Source: Clostridia bacterium
Lineage (GTDB): Bacteria > Bacillota > Clostridia > Christensenellales > UBA1242
Direction of reading: 5' to 3'
Assembly: GCA_017501645.1 (NCBI GenBank)
Contig: JAFVWN010000008.1
Location: 1 to 57,814 of the forward strand
DNA: 57,814 nucleotides
Positions within the stretch are counted from its first letter, which is position 1, and each line of letters begins with the position of its first letter. Below, piece by piece: positions 1 to 9,218 of this stretch. The translations under genes and the position numbers were made by a program. The notes beneath the pieces are model-generated. The model saw only the letters and a program-made list of their open reading frames with translations. It was not told the origin of the DNA and made no database searches.

Positions 1-2549
1 TTATTGCCGTCATAACAATATAATTTTCCATTTCCATTTGATTGGCTAGGATAATCATTTGTATATGAAATTGCTGTTTGAATAAAGTATATTTTATTAT
101 TCACTGCAATCAATCCATCTGCACAGTTTTCACTTAACTTTATTGAAGTGCCTGTTGATATGTTTAACTTATAGAAACCTTTTGTTGATGATTTTGTTGA
201 AGAATAATATAAATAGCCATTACAGTAAACCATACTGTTTATATCGACATTTTGAGCAAGCTCTTGAGAATTGTTTGTTGATAAATTATAAGCATAAAGT
301 TTATTATCATCAATATTTCCATAATACAAAATATTATTATTTTGTGTTATAACTTTAGCTCTCAAATTTAAGTTTTCAACTTGACTTGTTGATAAATCAT
401 ATCTATAAGCATATTTGTTACCCAATGAAGGATTTATAGTAAAGTATAGGAAATTATCAGCTTTTTCAAAGCTTGCTACCCACAAGTTTTTATCATTGTA
501 AATCGTTTCAATATTACTGCCATCTAAATCCATTCTCATAATATCATTGTTATATGCTGAACCAACTTTAATGTAATAAATTTTATCATTATCAAATATC
601 AAATTATCACAACGAGATTTTGAAATCTTTGTTGTCTCATTTGTTTGTAAGTCCATTCTCCATAAAGCGTAGTTTACTGAAATATATGTGCTGTAATACA
701 TATAACCATTATGGAAATAAACATTTGACACACTATCTGCCAAAACTTTATATCTTGCTTTTGTTGTCAAATTATATTTATACAAACAACCATTATCAAG
801 TGGGTTAGTATAGTAAATTTCGCCGTTATATTCAGCAAGTTTAGCATAACCTGTTGGAGTTATTGTTTCTTCTGGTAATACAAAATTTGCCATAATATCA
901 GTTTCAGTGTTGGTATTTAAGTTATAAGAATAAATGTGTTTATCATTTAACTTATAATAATATAAGTAATTGCCACTTGATGACAATGATGAGAAACCAT
1001 TATCTTCTGCTGAAATAATTTTGTGTCCTGGCAAACTGTTATCACTATCTATTAATATACTAATTCTATATATTCCATCACCAAATAACTCACTTGTTAT
1101 TTTATCTTTATTGATATAGTAAATATAATTTCCAATTTTAGTTAAATATTTTCCATTATCAGTTGTAAGTTTTATGCAATCGCCACTCGAAATAACATAT
1201 TTCCTAATTGCACTTGCAACAGGTAATCCCAATTCAGTTTTTATTGAGTTAAAATAAATAATTCCATTATCAATTAAAATATCACTTACTTTTTCATCAT
1301 ATAACAAAGTACCTGTTTCTTGATTGTTGGCGTTTACTGATATAGAATAAAGTTTTCCACCATCGCTGACATTTGAATAATAAATATTGTTATCATAATA
1401 TGCCAAATATTCTGCTTTATCTTGAACTAGACGAATTGCATCTTCACTGCCATCAAGTTTAATTTTGTAAATACCATTTTGGTCTGTGTGTAAAACTAAA
1501 TTATTTATAGCATAGTAAAGATATGTTCCATCACAAGCCAAGTATTCACCATTAACATCTAACAATACACTTGCTGTAGTTCCATTAAAACTCTTGATAA
1601 CTTTTGAGAATAAACTTGAACTATAGTAATAAACTTGATTTCCATTTATGGTAAAATATTCAGCTTTATCGTTATTAACTTTTGTGACATTTGTTCCATC
1701 ATAAACATATAGTATGTTATTGTCTAAATTGTTTTGGAAATACAATTTATTATTAAATACAACAGAATATAACAATTCTTCTGTTGAAGTTATTTTTAAT
1801 GTGGCGGTATCTTCATAAGTGTTATAATTTGCATTTGTAATAACCAACTTGACAGTATATGTTCCAACTTCTGATACTCCATCAACTTCAACATCATTGT
1901 ATGTAACTTTAACAGTTGAATTTGCTGGTATATTTCCTGCATATTCTAATGAATGTTTTTGAGTATCATATTCATAATTTCTACTTTCAAAAGTTATTCC
2001 AGTTATATCAGCCTTGTTTATTGCCCAATTCAAATTAGGCATTGAAATTGTATTGTAGTTTTGAGCGTCATAAATAAGTTGAGCAGTTGCTATATAGTCG
2101 CCTGCATTTATTTTTGCATTGTTTGAATATTGTGCTGTTACACCTTGTGGCAAACCAACAATTTCTACAGTTTGTTCATTACCATTATATGTAAACTCAT
2201 TTTCATAATCCCAGTGAGCACTGGACATATCATAATTTAATTTATTTATTGTTAGTTTTGCAGTTAATACAAGTGTTTTATATCCTTCAAGTGTTAAAGT
2301 TGCTTTTGCATTATAAACGCCAGCATTTGTTCCTTTATTGTTTTCATAAACAACATTTACACCTTGTGGCAAATCGCCATCCAAAACAATTTCGTGTTCC
2401 TGTCCATCATAATCAATTGTTTGATTTGCAAAAGTTATGTTCTCAAATGTTTTTAGGTTATCATTGTCACCACAAGCCGATAATATAAAAGCAAATGGCA
2501 AAACAAATACAATCAATGCTAAAACTTTTAATATTTTCATTCTTTTCAT
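1..2549 (-). CDS. Large surface lipoprotein, MBG-like repeats plus propeller-like region (3' part outside window)
   Basis: The reverse strand is open from an ATG at 2549 to the window edge without a stop, about 849 codons, so the C-terminus is missing. The start is set by AGGAG at 2556-2560, six bases upstream. The first 25 residues form a lipoprotein signal ending in the lipobox LSAC, so the protein is probably anchored outside the membrane. Two to three repeats of about 80 residues follow, with the pattern YDGxEHxI...LPQGV...Y.N...AGxYxA, typical of MBG/immunoglobulin-like domains. After these come many repeats built on LYYxxxxDxxxIYxxxxxG, as in DUF5050-type beta-propeller proteins. A role in adhesion or glycan binding is inference; no catalytic motif was seen. 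Confidence 0.8.
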   Translation of the reverse strand, partial: MKRMKILKVLALIVFVLPFAFILSACGDNDNLKTFENITFANQTIDYDGQEHEIVLDGDLPQGVNVVYENNKGTNAGVYNAKATLTLEGYKTLVLTAKLTINKLNYDMSSAHWDYENEFTYNGNEQTVEIVGLPQGVTAQYSNNAKINAGDYIATAQLIYDAQNYNTISMPNLNWAINKADITGITFESRNYEYDTQKHSLEYAGNIPANSTVKVTYNDVEVDGVSEVGTYTVKLVITNANYNTYEDTATLKITSTEELLYSVVFNNKLYFQNNLDNNILYVYDGTNVTKVNNDKAEYFTINGNQVYYYSSSLFSKVIKSFNGTTASVLLDVNGEYLACDGTYLYYAINNLVLHTDQNGIYKIKLDGSEDAIRLVQDKAEYLAYYDNNIYYSNVSDGGKLYSISVNANNQETGTLLYDEKVSDILIDNGIIYFNSIKTELGLPVASAIRKYVISSGDCIKLTTDNGKYLTKIGNYIYYINKDKITSELFGDGIYRISILIDSDNSLPGHKIISAEDNGFSSLSSSGNYLYYYKLNDKHIYSYNLNTNTETDIMANFVLPEETITPTGYAKLAEYNGEIYYTNPLDNGCLYKYNLTTKARYKVLADSVSNVYFHNGYMYYSTYISVNYALWRMDLQTNETTKISKSRCDNLIFDNDKIYYIKVGSAYNNDIMRMDLDGSNIETIYNDKNLWVASFEKADNFLYFTINPSLGNKYAYRYDLSTSQVENLNLRAKVITQNNNILYYGNIDDNKLYAYNLSTNNSQELAQNVDINSMVYCNGYLYYSSTKSSTKGFYKLNISTGTSIKLSENCADGLIAVNNKIYFIQTAISYTNDYPSQSNGNGKLYCYDGN

Positions 2550-2565
2550 ATAAATCTCCTAATTA

Positions 2566-2764
2566 TTAAATATCTTCTGTTAGTTCTGGGTTGTTATAAA
2601 TTTTCATTAAAGCAAAAGGATATGCAATTGCACTTAATGGCATACAAATCACTAATGCAAGCAAGACAGCTGCAAGTCCTAATGCGAAACTAAGAAATCA
2701 AAACAAGATTTTCATTCCATTCGGTTCTTATTTTCTTATCTTCAAAAACTTTGATATTTGACAT
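2566..2764 (-). pseudogene. Frameshifted remnant: BRO-N-like start joined to a membrane segment
   Basis: An ATG at 2764 has a good AGGAG eight bases upstream and opens with MSNIKVFEDKKIRTEWNE, resembling the start of BRO-N/antirepressor-like proteins (IKxFExKxIRTxW). The frame stops after about 23 codons. A different frame then encodes a hydrophobic segment (about 41 residues, containing LGLAAVLLALVICMPLSAIA) that ends at 2566. The total length is 3n+1. One indel would join the two parts, or two unrelated gene ends may have been fused by a deletion. The BRO-N resemblance rests on about 18 residues only. Confidence 0.4.
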
Positions 2765-2959
2765 AAGTATTTCTCCTATATAATGATTATAGCATACTTT
2801 TATCATATTTGTATTGAAAATTTACGATATTTTTGTATTTACTTAAAAGTGCTTTGATTTTATTAACAAAATTAATTTTTTCAATGTGTTCACCTGTTTT
2901 TCGTATGCACAGAAAATAAAGTTTATGACACAACATGGAAAATAATTTTAGATAAAAAG

Positions 2960-3274
2960 TTGTATTATAAAATATTTGGTGCAAAACTAGACAACAGAAG
3001 AACTGCGGAGCAGTTTTTTGAAGATTGTAAAAAGATTTCTAACTGGGAAATTCATAACAAAGAATATTATGAGAATAATTACGATTTTGCAAATATGTTA
3101 ATATTTCAGGTTCACCAAATAGCCGAACTAAAAATACAAAATCCAAGCACAGAAAGAGAGAAAAGATTTTATCAAAAGCTAAGAGAAGATTTGCCTGATT
3201 TTGAAAAAATAAGCCTTCTTCCAAATGAGTTTATGCCTAAAGCAAATAAAGATGAAGAGTTAGGAGAAGAATAA
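2960..3274 (+). CDS. Small hypothetical protein, start uncertain
   Basis: This is an open frame of 104 codons beginning at a TTG, rich in charged and aromatic residues, predicted soluble and helical, with an acidic C-terminus. No family was recognised. There is no convincing ribosome binding site before the TTG. The same frame stays open upstream to about 2876 with protein-like composition, so the gene may be the truncated 3' end of a longer one. It shares a bidirectional terminator with the convergent kinase gene. Confidence 0.45.
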   Translation: MYYKIFGAKLDNRRTAEQFFEDCKKISNWEIHNKEYYENNYDFANMLIFQVHQIAELKIQNPSTEREKRFYQKLREDLPDFEKISLLPNEFMPKANKDEELGEE

Positions 3275-3276
3275 AA

Positions 3277-3310
3277 AAACCACCTCAAAAAAATGGGGTG
3301 GTTTTTATTT
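3277..3310. terminator. Bidirectional intrinsic terminator
   Basis: The inverted repeat AAACCACC / GGTGGTTT has an A-rich loop and an A run and T run on its two flanks. It lies between two convergent genes and can serve both. Confidence 0.8.
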
Positions 3311-3316
3311 TTATGT

Positions 3317-3865
3317 TTATAAACTGTTAATGTATTTTATAACATGTTTTCTAAATGTTGAAATGGTTGTATTATTAAGGATATAGTGGTCTGCAATGCC
3401 AATTGGACTACCTTTTTCTATATTTTCAATTTCTGCATAATCACGAGATATAGAAGATGCTTTATCCATTGGTCTAAATACTCTTTGCTCAAGTCTAGCT
3501 CTTCTTAAAGGAGCATCTGTTGCAATGCATAGAACTTCAAAAGCATCACCAAATTTTTCTTTTACAATTTTATATTCACTCCAAGAATATAGGCTTTCAA
3601 TTACAACATTACCTTTTTTGAATGCTTTTTCAATTTCTGGTAAGAAAATTTTAGCGTAAATACCTTTATCTCCGCTAGCTCTAAGTTGTTCACGAACTTT
3701 TCTTTCATTCTCTTCGTTGATTTCAAGACCAAGTTCTTTCATTTTAATAAAAGTTGCTTCACCAAAATAAATTTTTGTCCAGCCTCTTTTTTCAAACTCG
3801 TTTACTGCAACTGTTTTTCCACTTCCGCACATTCCAACAACTGCAACAATTTTGTTTTTACTCAT
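3317..3865 (-). CDS. P-loop nucleotide/nucleoside kinase-like protein (dephospho-CoA-kinase-like)
   Basis: A 182-residue protein with an N-terminal Walker A motif GMCGSGKT (residues 11-18), preceded by the hydrophobic strand IVAVV. A later strand (VVIESL) and an arginine-rich segment around RRARLEQR resemble the lid region of small AAA_18/dephospho-CoA-kinase-type kinases and archaeal UPF0200 proteins. The substrate cannot be read from the sequence. The start ATG has AGGAGA eight bases upstream. It is a single gene, convergent with its left neighbour. The true coaE is usually about 200 residues and carries a different C-terminal signature, so no symbol is given. Confidence 0.75.
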   Translation of the reverse strand: MSKNKIVAVVGMCGSGKTVAVNEFEKRGWTKIYFGEATFIKMKELGLEINEENERKVREQLRASGDKGIYAKIFLPEIEKAFKKGNVVIESLYSWSEYKIVKEKFGDAFEVLCIATDAPLRRARLEQRVFRPMDKASSISRDYAEIENIEKGSPIGIADHYILNNTTISTFRKHVIKYINSL

Positions 3866-3967
3866 AAGTATCTCCTATAGGGTTTATTAATCATATTATG
3901 AGAAAAAAAGTCAGTAATGTCAATCAAAAATAAGCCATTATTTACTTTTTATAATTTTTTAAAACAC

Positions 3968-3996
3968 TTTATTGATAATTAAAAGTAGTGTATAAT
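3968..3996 (+). promoter_or_regulatory. Promoter of comF, probably leaderless
   Basis: TTTATT (3968-3973), 17-base spacer, consensus TATAAT (3991-3996). Only seven bases separate the -10 box from the comF ATG and no ribosome binding site is present, so transcription should begin at or next to the start codon. Confidence 0.6.
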
Positions 3997-4003
3997 ATAA
4001 ATT

Positions 4004-4759
4004 ATGAAAGAAACAACAAAAGAAAAGATAAGAAAGGTTGAAGAGTTCTTGTTTGGTTCAAGGGCTTGTATTTGTTGTGGTAAAGAATGTGATGGAGATA
4101 ATGAATATAAACTTTGTAAAGACTGTATGGATGTTATTCCTTTTACAAAGGATAACTATTGTCTTCGTTGCGGAGAAATAATAAAGGGTGATTATGATTA
4201 TTGTATAAAATGCAAAGATAGAGATTTTGAGTTTGATTATGCAAGGTCAGTCTTTGCTTATACAGAGTTGACAGCTCCAATAATTTTTAGATTTAAGTAT
4301 AACGGGTTAAGGTCTTATGTTTATCCATTGACAAAATTATTGAGAGATTACTTTTCGACAAGCGATTTGATAGCAGATTCAGTAGTTTTTGTACCAATGC
4401 CAGAAAAGAGGCAAAAAGAAAGGGGATATAACCAATCGTTTGAACTTGCTAAAGAGTTTTGTAAACTTACAGGTCTTGAACTACTTGAGGTTTTGGAAAG
4501 AACAAAAGACAATGTTAAGCAGGCAACTCTTAATGCAAAAGAGAGAAGTGAGAATATAAAGGGAAGTTTTAAAGTTATTGACAAAAATAAGGTAAAAGAC
4601 AGAGAATTGTTAATAATTGATGATGTTATGACAACTGGTTCAACAGCTAACGAGTGTGCAAAAGTGCTTATGAAAGCAGGTGCAAGGAATGTTCAGGTGT
4701 TAACTTTAGCAAAAACAGTGGCTGGTGGTATTGATATGTTGATTGATGATATAAAATAA
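4004..4759 (+). CDS. comF: ComF family phosphoribosyltransferase-like protein
   Basis: This 251-residue protein has the ComF layout. An N-terminal double zinc ribbon (CICCG, CKDC, CLRCG, CIKC within the first 75 residues) is followed by a type I phosphoribosyltransferase fold. The fold ends in the PRPP-binding loop LLIIDDVMTTGST near residue 205, and the family motif ERGYNQS lies near residue 142. ComF proteins act in natural transformation, and some members may have wider roles in DNA metabolism. The gene sits just upstream of secA but has its own promoter, and the next promoter starts after it. It lacks a ribosome binding site, in line with a leaderless transcript. Confidence 0.92.
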   Translation: MKETTKEKIRKVEEFLFGSRACICCGKECDGDNEYKLCKDCMDVIPFTKDNYCLRCGEIIKGDYDYCIKCKDRDFEFDYARSVFAYTELTAPIIFRFKYNGLRSYVYPLTKLLRDYFSTSDLIADSVVFVPMPEKRQKERGYNQSFELAKEFCKLTGLELLEVLERTKDNVKQATLNAKERSENIKGSFKVIDKNKVKDRELLIIDDVMTTGSTANECAKVLMKAGARNVQVLTLAKTVAGGIDMLIDDIK

Positions 4760-4815
4760 TATTGTATTTTTCGTCATTTTTTATAGAATAAGACTGGGGA
4801 TATTTTGTATTATCC

Positions 4816-4844
4816 TTTACATTTGAACGGATTTATTATATATT
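4816..4844 (+). promoter_or_regulatory. secA promoter
   Basis: TTTACA, 17-base spacer, TATATT, followed by TAGGAGA immediately before the secA ATG. This gives a very short conventional leader. Confidence 0.65.
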
Positions 4845-4863
4845 ATTAGATAGGAGATTAGAA

Positions 4864-7536
4864 ATGGGACTATTTAAGTATTTAGCAGAATTTGATAATA
4901 AAAAAAGCATAAAAAAGCTTGAAAAGATAACTTCAAAAATTGAAGCGCTTGATGAAAAATATAGCAAAATGACAGATGATGAGCTTAAAGCTCAAACAGG
5001 CATTTTAAAAGACAGACTTGCAAATGGCGAAACTCTTGATGATATTTTGCCTGACGCTTTTGCCGTTGTAAGAGAAGCTGGTGCAAGAGTTTTAAAAATG
5101 AAACATTTCCATGTTCAACTTCTTGGTGGTATTGTTTTGCATCAAGGTCGTATTGCAGAAATGAAAACTGGTGAAGGTAAGACTTTGGTATCTACTTTGC
5201 CAGCCTATCTTAATGCACTTTCAGGAAAGCCTGTACATATCGTAACAGTCAATGAATACTTGGCAAAGCGTGACGCTGAGTGGATGGGTAAAATTCATAG
5301 ATTTTTAGGTCTTAAAGTTGGAGTTGTTTACGCCAACCAATCGCCTCAAGAAAAGAGACAAGCATATGAAGCAGATATCACTTATGGAACAAATAGTGAG
5401 TTTGGTTTTGACTACTTAAGAGACAATATGTCTATGAGTAGAAAAGATATGATGATGCGTGGCCTCGAATTTGCTATTATTGATGAGGTTGATAGTATTT
5501 TAATTGATGAAGCAAGAACACCTCTTATTCTTTCTGGTCCAACCGGTGAGAGTAGTGAAGAGTATGTAACTGCTGCAAAGTTTGCAAAATCTTTAAAAGA
5601 TGAAGATGTTAGCATTGATGAAAAGAAAAAGACTATCCACTTAACAGAAGAAGGTATTGAAAAGGCTGAAAGATATTATAAGATTGAAAATTTAAGTGAT
5701 GTTCAAAACATTCATATCAACCATAATGTAAACAACGCCATTCGTGCTAGATTTATGATGAAGAAAGATAATGACTATATTGTTAAAGATGGCGAAGTTT
5801 TAATTGTTGATGAGTTTACTGGTCGTATTATGATTGGAAGAAGATACAGTGATGGTCTTCACCAAGCAATTGAAGCAAAAGAAGGTGTAAAGATTAACGC
5901 AGAAAACAAAACTCTTGCAACTGTTACACTTCAAAACTTCTTCAAAATGTATAACAAGATTAGTGGTATGACAGGTACTGCTAAAACAGAAGAGGGAGAG
6001 TTTAAAGATATTTATGGTCTTGATGTTGTAATCATACCTACAAATACTCCTGTTCAAAGAGAAGACGCAAATGATATTTTCTACTTCTCACACGAGGCAA
6101 AAATCAATGCTATTTGTGAAGAGATTAAAACTTGTTACGAGAAAAAACAACCAGTGCTTGTTGGTACTATTACAGTAGAAAAATCAGAAGAAATTTCTAA
6201 AAGATTAAGACATATGGCAATTCCGCATAATGTTCTTAATGCTAAAAACCACGAAAGAGAAGCCGAGATTGTTGCTCAAGCTGGTAGACTTGGTTCTGTT
6301 ACAATTGCAACAAATATGGCTGGTCGTGGTACAGATATTATGCTTGGTGGTAATGCAGAGTTTAAAGCTAAGCAACAAATGAAGAAGAAAGGTTATGAAG
6401 AAGATATGATAGAGCTTGCTGCTTCATACTTTGCAGTAAATACACCAGAGGAACAAGAAGCAAGAAATGTTTATCAAGAACTTCTTAAAGATTATGAAAA
6501 GGAAGTAAAAGCCGAAAAAGAACAAGTAATTGAACTTGGTGGTTTAAAAATTATTGGTACAGAAAGACACGAGTCTAGGCGTATTGATAACCAGCTTCGT
6601 GGTAGAGCCGGCCGTCAAGGAGACCCTGGTTATTCTGTATTCTATATTTCTGCAGATGATGACCTTTCAAGAATCTTTGGTAGTGAAAGACTTAAAAAGA
6701 TGGCGGAAGTGCTAAAACTTGAAGAGGATACTTCTATTAACTGGAAATTCTTCTCAAGAAGTGTTGAAACGGCTCAAAAGAGGGTTGAGGGAAGAAACTT
6801 CTCTATAAGAAAACAAGTTGTTGAATATGACAATGTTCTCAATCGTCAAAGAGAAGAGGTTTATAAAGAAAGAAACAGAATCTTAGACGGTGCAGATGTT
6901 CACAGCAAGATTTTGGAAATGATTAGAGAAGTTGTTGAAGATACTGTTTATGAGTATGACAACGACAAAGAAGTTGAAGATGTTGACATTGAGGCATTCA
7001 ATGCAGAACTTGAAAAGAGAATGATTGAGCCTGATACAAACTTCATTACTGAAGAAACTTTAACTAAGTACTCTTCAAGAGAACTTGCTGAAGAAATTTA
7101 TACAATGGCTGTTGAAAAGTATGAGGCAAAAATTGAAGAAAACAAAGACAAAGGTATTAACTTTGGTGATGTAGAAAGACACATTCTTCTTAATATAATG
7201 GACAGAAAATGGATTGACCATATTGATAATATGGAAACTCTTCGTCAAGGTGTAGGTCTTCGTGCTTATGCAAACAAAAATCCTATCATTATTTATCAAA
7301 CTGAAGGTTTTGATATGTTTGATGATATGATTAGTGCAATGAGAAGAGATGTTGCAAACGCTTTAATGGGTGTAAGAATCGAGATTGGGCCAAGACCACA
7401 ACAACTAGTTAAACCAGCTCCAAAAGCAGATAGACCTCAAGGCACAGTTGTCAATAAAAATAAGCCAATTGGAAGAAATGACCCTTGCCCTTGCGGAAGC
7501 GGAAAGAAATACAAAAACTGTTGCGGTAAAAATTAA
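4864..7536 (+). CDS. secA: Protein translocase ATPase SecA
   Basis: This is the motor ATPase that drives preproteins through SecYEG. The 890-residue protein is full length for the family. Walker A is MKTGEGKTLVS near residue 100, the DEAD-type Walker B is IIDEVDSILIDEART near 205, and helicase motifs TNMAGRGTDI and QLRGRAGRQGDPG follow. The C-terminus carries the zinc-binding SecB/ribosome-interaction motif NDPCPCGSGKKYKNCCG, which is intact. A promoter and AGGAGA ribosome binding site precede it and an intrinsic terminator follows within ten bases, so it is probably monocistronic. The prfB gene that often follows secA is absent. Confidence 0.98.
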   Translation: MGLFKYLAEFDNKKSIKKLEKITSKIEALDEKYSKMTDDELKAQTGILKDRLANGETLDDILPDAFAVVREAGARVLKMKHFHVQLLGGIVLHQGRIAEMKTGEGKTLVSTLPAYLNALSGKPVHIVTVNEYLAKRDAEWMGKIHRFLGLKVGVVYANQSPQEKRQAYEADITYGTNSEFGFDYLRDNMSMSRKDMMMRGLEFAIIDEVDSILIDEARTPLILSGPTGESSEEYVTAAKFAKSLKDEDVSIDEKKKTIHLTEEGIEKAERYYKIENLSDVQNIHINHNVNNAIRARFMMKKDNDYIVKDGEVLIVDEFTGRIMIGRRYSDGLHQAIEAKEGVKINAENKTLATVTLQNFFKMYNKISGMTGTAKTEEGEFKDIYGLDVVIIPTNTPVQREDANDIFYFSHEAKINAICEEIKTCYEKKQPVLVGTITVEKSEEISKRLRHMAIPHNVLNAKNHEREAEIVAQAGRLGSVTIATNMAGRGTDIMLGGNAEFKAKQQMKKKGYEEDMIELAASYFAVNTPEEQEARNVYQELLKDYEKEVKAEKEQVIELGGLKIIGTERHESRRIDNQLRGRAGRQGDPGYSVFYISADDDLSRIFGSERLKKMAEVLKLEEDTSINWKFFSRSVETAQKRVEGRNFSIRKQVVEYDNVLNRQREEVYKERNRILDGADVHSKILEMIREVVEDTVYEYDNDKEVEDVDIEAFNAELEKRMIEPDTNFITEETLTKYSSRELAEEIYTMAVEKYEAKIEENKDKGINFGDVERHILLNIMDRKWIDHIDNMETLRQGVGLRAYANKNPIIIYQTEGFDMFDDMISAMRRDVANALMGVRIEIGPRPQQLVKPAPKADRPQGTVVNKNKPIGRNDPCPCGSGKKYKNCCGKN

Positions 7537-7540
7537 AATA

Positions 7541-7569
7541 AAAAGCATATCGTTTGATATGCTTTTTTT
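7541..7569 (+). terminator. secA intrinsic terminator
   Basis: Stem AAAAGCATATC / GATATGCTTTT with loop GTTT and a run of seven T, starting five bases after the secA stop. Confidence 0.85.
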
Positions 7570-7599
7570 ATGGTTAATTAAAAATGTGGGCAATTTTGT

Positions 7600-7628
7600 T
7601 TTACAAAATTAAAAAATTTGGGTATACT
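7600..7628 (+). promoter_or_regulatory. Promoter of BspA-like gene leader
   Basis: TTTACA, 17-base spacer, TATACT. Transcription would start near 7635 and give a leader of about 140 bases before the ATG at 7777. Confidence 0.5.
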
Positions 7629-7706
7629 AATATTACAAAATGTTAAAAAATGAGGTATAAATACTTGACAGAAAAAGAAGCAAGAGGGACAAAATAATGT
7701 TTAGAA

Positions 7707-7752
7707 GCATAAAAATTTTAAGCTAAGAGCTTAGAGTTTTTGTGCCTTTTTT
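7707..7752 (+). promoter_or_regulatory. Terminator-like hairpin inside a 5' leader (candidate attenuator)
   Basis: Bases 7707-7724 can pair with 7728-7745 as an 18-bp stem, with three G-U pairs and the three-base loop AAG. A CTTTTTT run follows at once. It lies downstream of the predicted promoter and 25 bases before the BspA-like ATG, so read-through must be allowed for the gene to be expressed. No known riboswitch was recognised. Confidence 0.5.
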
Positions 7753-7776
7753 GTTGCAAAATAAAGAGGTGAAATT

Positions 7777-9180
7777 ATGAAGAAAATTAAAATACTGATA
7801 AGTTTTGTATTTAGTCTGGGCATAATATGTCTAGGATTTTCTTTTGCCTTTAATTTTGATACTAAAATTACAGCAAGTGCGTTATCTCAAACAGAAATTG
7901 TTGAAAACATTATGAATGGTGAATGTGTAGAAAAGGGCGGAGCAATCTATCTTTCTGCAGGCTCAACCTATAATATGAGCGGTGGAGAGATAAGCGGACA
8001 CTTTGCAGAGAAAGGCGGAGCTTTGTATATAAGTGATAGTGCAGTGTTCACAATGACAGGCGGAACAATCACTGGAAACTATGCAAAATATGGCGGAGCA
8101 ATCTATGTTGCAAGCGGTGGAGAGTGTTATATCAACGGAGGAACAATTACTGGAAACTTTGCAGAGAATGCACCAGCTATCTATGTTGAAAGCGGTGGTA
8201 TATTAGAAATAAGTGATAATGCTTTAGTAGATGGAAATGAGTATGTAAAAATGTCACCAACAAATATTAATATTTATGTAGACGGAACACTTTCAAAAAC
8301 AATAGCTAAACTTGGAGATAGTTACACAATAGATGAAAGTGAAATGCCACTTGACTATGAACATTGCTGTGGATATTTCTTAGATGAAGAACTTACAAAA
8401 ACAATAAAAAATGACACGATAGACTTAACTTCCGCAGGACAAGAAATAACTTTTGCTCCAAGAACAGCAACTGCAAGTAGTGAGGGTGTTAATATTTATA
8501 CAAGAACGGCGGATCCAAGTTTATTTACATTTACAACAGATGGTGCTGACGGATATATAATAACTAAAAACAGTGCAGTAACATATAGTGGAACAGAATT
8601 TAATCTTGTAATGCCAAGGGAGTATGAAGACAAAACAGTGACAAGAATTGCAGATTCTGCATTCCTTTCTTGCAGTGGATTAACAAGTGTAATAATCCCA
8701 GATGGTGTAACAAGTATAGGAGAGCTTGCATTTAATGGTTGTAGTGGATTAACAAGTGTAATAATACCAAATAGTGTAACAAGTTTAGAGGCTTTAGTTT
8801 TTTGGGGGTGTTCAGGATTAACAAGTGCATATATACCAAGCAGCGTAACATCAATAGGTTCAGGACTATTTATCAAGTGTTCAAGTAGTTTAGTAATCTA
8901 TACAGATGTTGTAGATGCTTCAAGTGTATCAAGTGGATGGGAGGAGTTTTGGAATTATTATTCAGGTAGTGAAGCTCTAACTGTTAATTATGGTTACACT
9001 CTTGAACAATATAAATCTGCGGTTGGGCTTACTTTTGCTCCAAACGGTGAAAAAGTAAGCGGTGCGGAAGTTGAGACGGCAGAAGAAGATAAGGCTTATC
9101 AAGTAGACAATTCTTATTTGCAAGATGTGATATTTGAGATAAAGTATTTTATTTTACCAAAGAAAATAGAAATTGCATAA
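7777..9180 (+). CDS. Secreted surface protein: beta-helix repeats plus BspA-type leucine-rich repeats
   Basis: A 467-residue exported protein. Residues 1-32 form a signal sequence with a strong hydrophobic core. Residues about 45-160 contain four repeats of the form GGAIYxxxGxxxxxxGGTITGN, like the repeats of polymorphic outer proteins and other right-handed beta-helices. Residues about 285-370 hold BspA-type LRR_5 repeats (SGLTSVIIPDGVTSIGxxAF). No sortase signal or transmembrane anchor is visible at the C-terminus. The start has AAGAGGTGA seven bases upstream. Proteins of this type are usually adhesins or glycan binders of gut bacteria; function here is inferred from architecture only. Confidence 0.82.
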   Translation: MKKIKILISFVFSLGIICLGFSFAFNFDTKITASALSQTEIVENIMNGECVEKGGAIYLSAGSTYNMSGGEISGHFAEKGGALYISDSAVFTMTGGTITGNYAKYGGAIYVASGGECYINGGTITGNFAENAPAIYVESGGILEISDNALVDGNEYVKMSPTNINIYVDGTLSKTIAKLGDSYTIDESEMPLDYEHCCGYFLDEELTKTIKNDTIDLTSAGQEITFAPRTATASSEGVNIYTRTADPSLFTFTTDGADGYIITKNSAVTYSGTEFNLVMPREYEDKTVTRIADSAFLSCSGLTSVIIPDGVTSIGELAFNGCSGLTSVIIPNSVTSLEALVFWGCSGLTSAYIPSSVTSIGSGLFIKCSSSLVIYTDVVDASSVSSGWEEFWNYYSGSEALTVNYGYTLEQYKSAVGLTFAPNGEKVSGAEVETAEEDKAYQVDNSYLQDVIFEIKYFILPKKIEIA

Positions 9181-9212
9181 AAAAAGAGAGATTTTCAATA
9201 TCTCTCTTTTTT
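9181..9212. terminator. Bidirectional intrinsic terminator
   Basis: AAAAAGAGAGAT pairs with ATCTCTCTTTTT around a short loop, between convergent genes, with A and T runs on both sides. Confidence 0.85.
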
Positions 9213-9218
9213 ATATTG

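Noticed and set aside
143..808. Short forward ORFs in the first 0.8 kb, and one at 2249-2488
   Set aside because: They are antisense to the large lipoprotein gene, rich in I/L/Y/N, and lack ribosome binding sites.
7665..7699. Second promoter (TTGACA) in the BspA-like gene leader
   Set aside because: No -10 box at 16-18 bases; the nearest AATAAT lies at 22 bases.
8496..8876. 126-codon ORF on the reverse strand
   Set aside because: It is the shadow of the LRR repeats of the BspA-like gene; its repeats follow the DNA repeats of the forward gene and it has no start signal.
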